Part shown: positions 7,058 to 11,416 of the stretch, one piece after another
Position numbering within the stretch: the first letter of the stretch is position 1
Layout: the number at the start of each line of letters is the position of its first letter
Origin: JBELMB01 sp042088665
GTDB taxonomy: Bacteria > Pseudomonadota > Alphaproteobacteria > Rhodobacterales > Rhodobacteraceae
Assembly: GCA_042088665.1 (NCBI GenBank)
Contig: JBELMB010000163.1
Location: 1 to 11,416 of the forward strand
Length of the DNA: 11,416 nt
Direction: 5' to 3'
Position numbers and translations under genes: made by a program
Notes under the pieces: model-generated
The model's database searches: none
What the model was told of the DNA's origin: nothing
What the model saw: the letters and a program-made list of their open reading frames with translations, nothing else

Positions 7058-8059
7058 ATGACCAGCATGACCTTTGAACACGCGCGCCCGATTCGCCTGA
7101 GCCTGGCCTTGTGCCTCTTGCCCACTGCCAGTCTGGCGCAAAACAATGACTGGCCCGCCGCGATTGTGGCTGTGGGCAAGGCCGAACAACGTTACATCGC
7201 CCATGTGGAGCAGCGCACAGGCGGGCCGCATCTGTCGCTCTTGGGCCGTTGGGACATTCAGGTCGACGTAGAACGGCACAAATGCGCCATTCTTGGCCGG
7301 ATGCTGGGTCGTCTCGAAGAGATCAAGCTCCTTGAAGAGCTGGACTATCCGCCCCTCGACTCCAGCGTTTCCGCCTATGATCAGGCGAAATTCGCCGCCT
7401 CGCTGGGCAACTGGGTCTGGCAGGCGGAATGGGCCATGGCGGCCAATGAGGCGGAACGCATCAACACATGGAACCTCGATTGTACCGGGCATTTCGACAT
7501 TCCCGTGACCGCACAAATCAGCCATTCAGCGCCCGAGGCCCAGTTCGAGGTGGATGCCAGCGGCACCGGCCTTCGCGTCTATGGCAACATCGATGCGGGG
7601 TTTCACGCGCGCTTCATGGAACAACTCGCCCTGCATCCGGGCATCGTTGATGTCGAATTGGGAAGCGGTGGCGGCAGCGTGAGTGACGCCCTCAAGACCG
7701 GGCGCGAAATTCGCGCGCGCGGCATGAGGACGTTCTTGTTTGGCAACTGCTTCTCCGCCTGTCCTTTGGTCTATATCGGTGGTGTCGAGCGTCCGGTTTA
7801 CACCGATCTCGCGGTTCGGCATGACTTCGGCTTTCACCGGTTGGCATTGGCGTCGGGTGAGGCATTGCCGGATGACCACGCCTTTTACGACCTGATCGCC
7901 GCCTATGTGACACAGATGGGGGGCGACGCTGAAACCTTTGTCGGTTGGATGCTGCAGGCCGCGCCCGACGAGATGTTCAAACCAGAGCTGCACACCACCT
8001 GCGAGGCCGGCCTCACCACCTGGGTCGAGCGTCACTGCACCGCCAGTGACTCCAACTGA
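7058..8059 (+). CDS. Secreted ClpP/crotonase-fold protein (COG3904-like), putative serine hydrolase
   Basis: This is a predicted periplasmic protein of 333 aa with no assigned function. A signal peptide is visible (RPIRLSLALCLLPTASLA, cleavage after Ala27). The C-terminal half resembles ClpP-fold proteins of the COG3904 group. A strand-turn LRVYGNIDAGF is followed by an oxyanion-type glycine run GSGGGSVSDAL (202-212). The nucleophile-type motif GNCFSACPLVYIGG follows, with Ser233 between Cys231 and Cys235. His260 in DFGFHR lies 27 residues later, close to ClpP Ser-His spacing. The N-terminal 150 residues are Trp- and Glu-rich and not recognised. The start at 7058 lacks a good ribosome-binding site, and ATG 7067 is an alternative. 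The gene lies 19 nt after the lactonase, so co-transcription is likely. Proteolytic activity is inference only. Confidence 0.75.
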   Translation: MTSMTFEHARPIRLSLALCLLPTASLAQNNDWPAAIVAVGKAEQRYIAHVEQRTGGPHLSLLGRWDIQVDVERHKCAILGRMLGRLEEIKLLEELDYPPLDSSVSAYDQAKFAASLGNWVWQAEWAMAANEAERINTWNLDCTGHFDIPVTAQISHSAPEAQFEVDASGTGLRVYGNIDAGFHARFMEQLALHPGIVDVELGSGGGSVSDALKTGREIRARGMRTFLFGNCFSACPLVYIGGVERPVYTDLAVRHDFGFHRLALASGEALPDDHAFYDLIAAYVTQMGGDAETFVGWMLQAAPDEMFKPELHTTCEAGLTTWVERHCTASDSN

Positions 8060-8164
8060 GGCGCGAACCGCCGGCAGACCCAACCGAGGCGCGTACCGCC
8101 GACATCTACAACTGAGGTGCGTACCGCCGAAAAATCCAACCAAGGCGCGTACCGCGCCCGTCCT
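8053..8164. repeat. Four-copy tandem repeat, exact 28-bp period
   Basis: Units begin at 8053, 8081, 8109 and 8137. Each has a conserved 21-bp core (CAACYGAGGCGCG followed by TACCGCCG, with one or a few changes per copy) and 7 variable bases. The core holds an imperfect dyad GGCG-CGTAC-CGCC. The first unit contains the stop codon of the upstream gene, and the last ends 12 nt before the next start. A GCACCGCC in the same 28-bp phase at 8037-8044 may be a decayed fifth copy. The period is not divisible by 3, so the repeat is not coding-driven. Confidence 0.85.
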
Positions 8165-8176
8165 GAAAGGCACACC

Positions 8177-8611
8177 ATGTATGTCGCACCAAGCCTCGTT
8201 CTGACCCACACCGCTGTCCTCGCCATGCTGTCGGCTGCCGTGGCCAAGGCCGAGGAGATCGGGCAGCCGCAATGCATCGTCATCGTGGATGCCAGCGGCG
8301 AGACACTGGGCGAACTCCGAATGACCGGCGCCAAGTTCCTCAGCCGCAAGAGCGCGGCGACAAAGGCGCGCACGGCGGCCTCGATTGGCGCGCCCTCGGA
8401 CGTCATCCCGGAGGCCGTGCGCCCCCATATCGCCGCCGCCACGCAGGGCGCGGTCACAGGGTTGGTCGGCGGCTTGCCGATCCGCATGTCAGGCACATTG
8501 GTGGGGGGCATCGGCGTGGGCTCTGGCAGTCCCGATCAGGACATGGCTGTGGCCCGCGCCGCGCTATCTGCCATCGGGGCCGAGCAGGGAGGGCTCAGCG
8601 ATAGTGTTTGA
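8177..8611 (+). CDS. GlcG/HbpS-family (DUF336-type) heme-binding-like protein
   Basis: This is a small predicted cytoplasmic protein of 144 aa, the normal length for GlcG/HbpS single-domain proteins. Recognisable family features are the N-terminal helix with AAVAKAEEIG, the strand CIVIVDASGETLGELRM, the helix with SRKSAATKARTAA, and the C-terminal GGLPIRMSGTLVGGIGVGSGSPDQDMAVARAAL. The last of these is the family hallmark. Some members bind heme (HbpS), while others sit in glycolate or diol operons with no defined role. The start at 8177 was chosen over the upstream in-frame ATG at 8117 because GAAAGG (8165-8170) lies 6 nt before it and 8117 falls inside the tandem repeat. No signal peptide is evident. 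The 3' end overlaps the convergent oxygenase gene by 17 bp. Confidence 0.87.
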   Translation: MYVAPSLVLTHTAVLAMLSAAVAKAEEIGQPQCIVIVDASGETLGELRMTGAKFLSRKSAATKARTAASIGAPSDVIPEAVRPHIAAATQGAVTGLVGGLPIRMSGTLVGGIGVGSGSPDQDMAVARAALSAIGAEQGGLSDSV

Positions 8612-9569
8612 AATTCTTGCGGTTGCGACCCGCGATATGGGCCCCGGCGGTGATGTTCGGCGCCTCGGAGGTCCGCCCGAAATCGGCAGAGTCGATCACC
8701 GTGGCGCTCGCTGGATCGCAAAAGACGGGGATCGAAAAGCGTGGCTCTGTCGCGCGGTTGATCACCCTGTGCACGGTTGAGCGCAACTGGCCCCCGGTCC
8801 AGAGCTCCAGCAAATCACCGATATTGCACACGAAACTCTCCGGCACCGGTGGGGCCTCGACCCAGTCGCCCGACGGCGCGCGCACCTGCAAGCCGCCAAG
8901 ATCGTCCTGCGCCAGAATCGTCAGAACGCCAAAATCCGTGTGCGCCGCCGCGCCCAGACGCTCTTCCTGCGTGTCTTGCGCGCCCTGCGGGGGGTAGTAA
9001 ACCAACTGCCCCCGGCCGAGTGGCTTGTCGTAAAAGGGTGTAAAGAAGGCCGGATCGCGCCCCAGCCCAAACGCCAGCGCCGCCAGCACGCGCCGCGACA
9101 GCGCAAGCACCGCGAGGTAGTAAGGCGTGATCTCCGTCCTAAGCCATGGCGCCACGGTGTCCGGCCATTGATTGGGCGCCACAAGGGGCACTCCGGCGCG
9201 AAACTCGGGGTCCTCAGCGTCCACGTAAAATCCCCAAAAGAACACCTCCTTGGCGTCATGGGTCTTTGACCCCTCCAGTCGGGTTTGCCCCGGCGCGAGC
9301 CAGCCCCGCTGGTGGGCGTCCACCGCGACGGTCGATTTGTCCGCTGCCGACAGCGCAAAGAACCGACGCGACGCGGCAAAGGCGCGCTCTCGCAGATCGC
9401 CCGCAACCCCGTGCCCGGTCAGGTAAAAGAACCCCACGTCCCGCGCCGTCGCCACCAGCTTTTCTGCGACCTCGGCAAAGCCGTCGTCGCTGTCCATGGC
9501 CGACAGATCGATGATGGGGATCTCTTCAAAACTGGTGGCCCGCGCCTGCGCATACTCAGGTGGTGTCAT
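8595..9569 (-). CDS. 2-oxoglutarate/Fe(II)-dependent oxygenase, isopenicillin N synthase-like family
   Basis: This is a soluble non-heme iron oxygenase (324 aa) of the DIOX_N plus 2OG-FeII_Oxy architecture. The N-terminal domain begins IPIIDLSAM and contains ARDVGFFYLTGHGV. The catalytic jelly-roll carries the iron triad His210-x-Asp212 (AAHTDFGVLTIL) and His267 (LRSTVHRVI). The 2-oxoglutarate pair is Arg277 and Ser279 (RFSIPVF). The start at 9569 is supported by a ribosome-binding site (CCCTCC on the + strand at 9577-9582, read GGAGGG) 7 nt upstream. The in-frame ATG at 9593 is less likely. It is read towards the HbpS-like gene and lies downstream of the idonate dehydrogenase beyond a stem-loop, so it probably has its own promoter in 9570-9663. 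Substrate is unknown; the family includes amino-acid, nucleobase and small-molecule hydroxylases. Confidence 0.92.
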   Translation of the reverse strand: MTPPEYAQARATSFEEIPIIDLSAMDSDDGFAEVAEKLVATARDVGFFYLTGHGVAGDLRERAFAASRRFFALSAADKSTVAVDAHQRGWLAPGQTRLEGSKTHDAKEVFFWGFYVDAEDPEFRAGVPLVAPNQWPDTVAPWLRTEITPYYLAVLALSRRVLAALAFGLGRDPAFFTPFYDKPLGRGQLVYYPPQGAQDTQEERLGAAAHTDFGVLTILAQDDLGGLQVRAPSGDWVEAPPVPESFVCNIGDLLELWTGGQLRSTVHRVINRATEPRFSIPVFCDPASATVIDSADFGRTSEAPNITAGAHIAGRNRKNFKHYR

Positions 9570-9663
9570 GAACAGGCCCTCCATGCCCCGCAAATCTGCG
9601 CCACAGGTTAGCGCCCTTTGGCCCCTGACCCCAAACAGATTTCCACTGCTTGTTTCTTTGTTT

Positions 9664-9702
9664 CAAAAATACTCCGGGGAGCGCGAGGGGCTGGCCCCTC
9701 GC
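9664..9702 (-). terminator. Stem-loop terminator on the minus strand after the dehydrogenase genes
   Basis: A perfect 8-bp stem (GCGAGGGG at 9683-9690, CCCCTCGC at 9695-9702, 4-nt loop) is followed on the minus strand by GCTCCCCGGAGTATTTTTG. The T-run starts about 14 nt after the stem, so it is not textbook. The CCGGAGTATTTTTG tail looks like a motif I recall as frequent at gene ends in Rhodobacteraceae. It lies about 107 nt downstream of the dehydrogenase stop, separating that operon from the oxygenase gene. Confidence 0.55.
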
Positions 9703-9808
9703 CCCACGCCGGCAGCCAAGACCGGAAACTGGCAGACTGGAAACCGGCCGGCGAGGATGGCGCGTGCCGATGGCCTGCGCGCAGGATCCCGCCAGCCAAG
9801 CCACCGCT

Positions 9809-10855
9809 TCAGGAAAAGGATATCTGCGCCTTGATCGCCTGACTGCGGTCCGAAGCCATTTCAAAGGCCGCCACCGCTGCCTCCAGCGGAAAGTCATGCG
9901 TGATCAGTGGCTTCACATCCAAACGTCCCGCTTGCATCAGCTGCACCGCCGTAAAGAACTCCGCGTGGAAACGAAACGACCCCCGCAGGTCCAACTCCTT
10001 GGCGGTCATGGCCTGCATGGGCAAGGTCATCTCTCCACCCAGACCCAACTGCATGACGATTGCGCCGGGTCGCAGCGCGGGCACGGCCCCGGCCAGCGCC
10101 TGCGCCACTCCGGAACACTCGAAAAGCACGTCGAAATGCCCTTTGTTCGCGGCATAGCCCGCCAGCGCCTCGGCATCGTCGGCCACGTTGTGGGTCCGGT
10201 CCGCACCGATCTGCGCCGCCATCGACAGCGTAAACGGGGCAATATCCGTGATCGCCACCTCCCGTGCCCCGGCGGCCCGTGCAACCAGCACGGCAAGCTG
10301 ACCGATCGGCCCTGCGCCGGTCACCAGAACCCGCTTGCCCAACAGGTCGCCCGCGCGCCGCGCCGCGTGAAGCACAACCGACAGCGGCTCTGCCATTGCG
10401 GCCTCACCGGCGCTCAGCCCGTCTGCGGGGGCGCATTGCCGGGCATCTGCCACCAGCCGCTCACGAAAGGCCCCCTGGATGTGCGGAAACGGCATGGCGG
10501 AGCCGTAAAACCGCATCTCCATACAATGGTTGTGTGCGCCTTCGAGGCAATATGCGCAGGCATAACAGGGTCTTGACGGCGAGACCGCCACCAGTTGCCC
10601 GAGGTCCAGCCCGCTGACCCCGTCGCCAAGTGCGGCCACGTGGCCGGATACTTCGTGCCCGAGGATCATCGGCTCTTTCAACCGCACGGTGCCAAAGCCG
10701 CCGTGGTTGTAGTAGTGCAGGTCAGACCCGCAGATCCCACCGCGCGCGATATCGATCAGCACTTCGCCCGCACCGGGGACAAGCTCTGCCTGTGGATCGG
10801 ACTCGATGCGCAGATCCTTTGCGGCGAAGGCGGTGACGGATTTTACGGCGGTCAT
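9809..10855 (-). CDS. idnD: Zinc-dependent alcohol dehydrogenase, L-idonate 5-dehydrogenase-like
   Basis: This is a medium-chain dehydrogenase (348 aa; E. coli IdnD is about the same size), predicted to oxidise L-idonate to 5-keto-D-gluconate with NAD(P). Catalytic zinc ligands are Cys42 (GGICGSDLHYY), His67-Glu68 (LGHEVSG) and Glu156 (AEPLSV). The structural zinc set is Cys97, Cys100, Cys103 and Cys111. The Rossmann motif is GAGPIG (180-185). The stretch NHGGFGTVRLKEPMILGHE is characteristic of the idonate dehydrogenase subgroup. The start at 10855 is preferred: GGAG (+ strand CTCC 10864-10867) is 8 nt upstream, and the ATG shares an ATGA overlap with the stop of the upstream dehydrogenase. 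The ATG at 10861 would be only 2 nt from that site. Sorbitol/xylitol-type dehydrogenases are the main alternative. Confidence 0.88.
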   Translation of the reverse strand: MTAVKSVTAFAAKDLRIESDPQAELVPGAGEVLIDIARGGICGSDLHYYNHGGFGTVRLKEPMILGHEVSGHVAALGDGVSGLDLGQLVAVSPSRPCYACAYCLEGAHNHCMEMRFYGSAMPFPHIQGAFRERLVADARQCAPADGLSAGEAAMAEPLSVVLHAARRAGDLLGKRVLVTGAGPIGQLAVLVARAAGAREVAITDIAPFTLSMAAQIGADRTHNVADDAEALAGYAANKGHFDVLFECSGVAQALAGAVPALRPGAIVMQLGLGGEMTLPMQAMTAKELDLRGSFRFHAEFFTAVQLMQAGRLDVKPLITHDFPLEAAVAAFEMASDRSQAIKAQISFS

Positions 10856-11416
10856 ATGCATGTCTCCTGAACCATCGGGGGCAGTGTTACGGGGCTGGGC
10901 AAGGGGTGCCCGGCGAAATGGGCCGCGAGGTTGTCCCGCAGAAGCTGCCCCATGGCGCGGCGGGTGTCCACGGTGGCACTGCCGTGATGGGGTTGCAACA
11001 GCACATTGTCCAGTGCGCACAGGCGCGGATCGATCACCGGCTCCCCGTCGAAGACGTCCAGCGCCGCGCCGCCCAGCCGTCCCTCTTCCAGCGCCGCGAT
11101 CAGCGCCTCTTCGTCCAGATTGGACGCGCGCGAGACATTGACCAGCAGCCCGTCTGGTCCCAGCGCCTCCAGCACGTTGCGATTGACGATATGGCGCGTT
11201 TGCGGCGTGGCGGCGAGGGTGACAAACAGCACGTCAGAGGCGCGGGCCAAGGCAATGGGATCCGGTTCGAACCGCCAATCCGGGACGCCGGGGCGGGGCG
11301 CCCGGCTGGTATAGGCAATCTCCATGTCAAAACCCGCGAGCCGCCTGCCCACTTCGTGTCCGATGCGGCCAAGACCCAGAATCCCGGCGCGCTTGCCGAA
11401 AACCCGCCGCTGCAGG
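10852..11416 (-). CDS. D-isomer-specific 2-hydroxyacid dehydrogenase, GhrB/2-ketoaldonate-reductase-like (5' truncated)
   Basis: The C-terminal 187 residues are visible; the start lies beyond the right edge. The frame stays open from 11415 through GILGLGRIGHEVGRRL, which contains the GxGxxG dinucleotide motif, to a TGA at 10852-10854. The catalytic triad of the family is complete: Arg in VNVSRASNLDE, Glu in DVFDGEP and His in LLQPHHGSAT. The residues after the second Rossmann strand (AYTSRAPRPG) include arginines, which in this family usually indicate NADPH preference. A full member has about 310-320 residues, so roughly 125-135 are missing. The stop overlaps the idonate-dehydrogenase start (ATGA), so the two are translationally coupled. 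Glyoxylate/hydroxypyruvate reductase and 2-ketoaldonate reductase activities are both common here; the neighbour favours a sugar-acid substrate. Confidence 0.93.
   Translation of the reverse strand, partial: LQRRVFGKRAGILGLGRIGHEVGRRLAGFDMEIAYTSRAPRPGVPDWRFEPDPIALARASDVLFVTLAATPQTRHIVNRNVLEALGPDGLLVNVSRASNLDEEALIAALEEGRLGGAALDVFDGEPVIDPRLCALDNVLLQPHHGSATVDTRRAMGQLLRDNLAAHFAGHPLPSPVTLPPMVQETCI

Noticed and set aside
8053..8164. CRISPR-like array.
   Set aside because: Only 7 variable bases separate 21-bp cores, far too short for spacers, and no cas genes are present.
7526..8428. A long minus-strand frame (300 codons) over the ClpP-fold and HbpS-like genes.
   Set aside because: It lies antisense to two recognisable proteins, spans the tandem repeat and shows no family signature.
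9723..9747. Imperfect direct repeat GGAAACTGG / GGAAACCGG between the oxygenase and dehydrogenase genes.
   Set aside because: Two 9-bp copies with a mismatch are too little to separate from chance, and no link to a promoter could be seen.
9774..9785. Perfect 12-bp palindrome CCTGCGCGCAGG downstream of the idonate dehydrogenase gene.
   Set aside because: It has no loop, no T-run, and such self-complementary GC words are expected by chance in high-GC DNA.

Overview
The window looks like a chromosomal catabolic region of a high-GC alphaproteobacterium, most likely a marine Rhodobacteraceae (Roseobacter-type). This rests on base composition, codon use, protein family style, and a stem-loop followed by an ATTTTTG-type tail at 9664-9702. 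The species cannot be named from the sequence. No tRNA, rRNA, CRISPR array, insertion sequence or phage gene was seen, and no gene-free gap exceeds 300 bases.

Left part, + strand. The effector-binding half of a LacI-family repressor (5' truncated) ends at 602 and is followed by a probable terminator (672-713). A perfect 14-bp inverted repeat, made of two LacI/GntR-style operators (782-818), lies just before a tightly packed CUT1 sugar-type ABC transporter set: ATPase (847-1935), periplasmic binding protein (1971-3290) and two permeases (3564-4469 and 4469-5404). The 273-nt gap between the binding protein and first permease gene holds two strong hairpins and a 15-bp direct repeat. These probably set a higher level of binding protein than of permease.

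Middle, + strand. The same strand continues with a four-histidine cytochrome b561-like membrane protein overlapping an SMP-30/gluconolactonase gene, then a secreted ClpP-fold (COG3904-type) putative serine hydrolase. A four-copy, exactly 28-bp tandem repeat (8053-8164) follows, and then a GlcG/HbpS-family protein. Spacing suggests one long transcript through the lactonase. Continuity past 7038 is less certain.

Right part, - strand. A 2-oxoglutarate/Fe(II) oxygenase converges on the HbpS-like gene with a 17-bp overlap. Upstream of it on the same strand, beyond a stem-loop terminator, is an ATGA-coupled pair: a D-2-hydroxyacid dehydrogenase (truncated by the window edge) and a zinc-dependent L-idonate 5-dehydrogenase-type enzyme.

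Working model (inference): the locus handles aldonates or related sugar acids. The transporter imports substrate and the lactonase opens a sugar lactone. The 2-ketoaldonate reductase plus idonate dehydrogenase pair would interconvert 2-keto-L-gulonate, L-idonate and 5-keto-D-gluconate, under a GntR-like repressor. The roles of cytochrome b561, the ClpP-fold protein and the HbpS-like protein are unknown.
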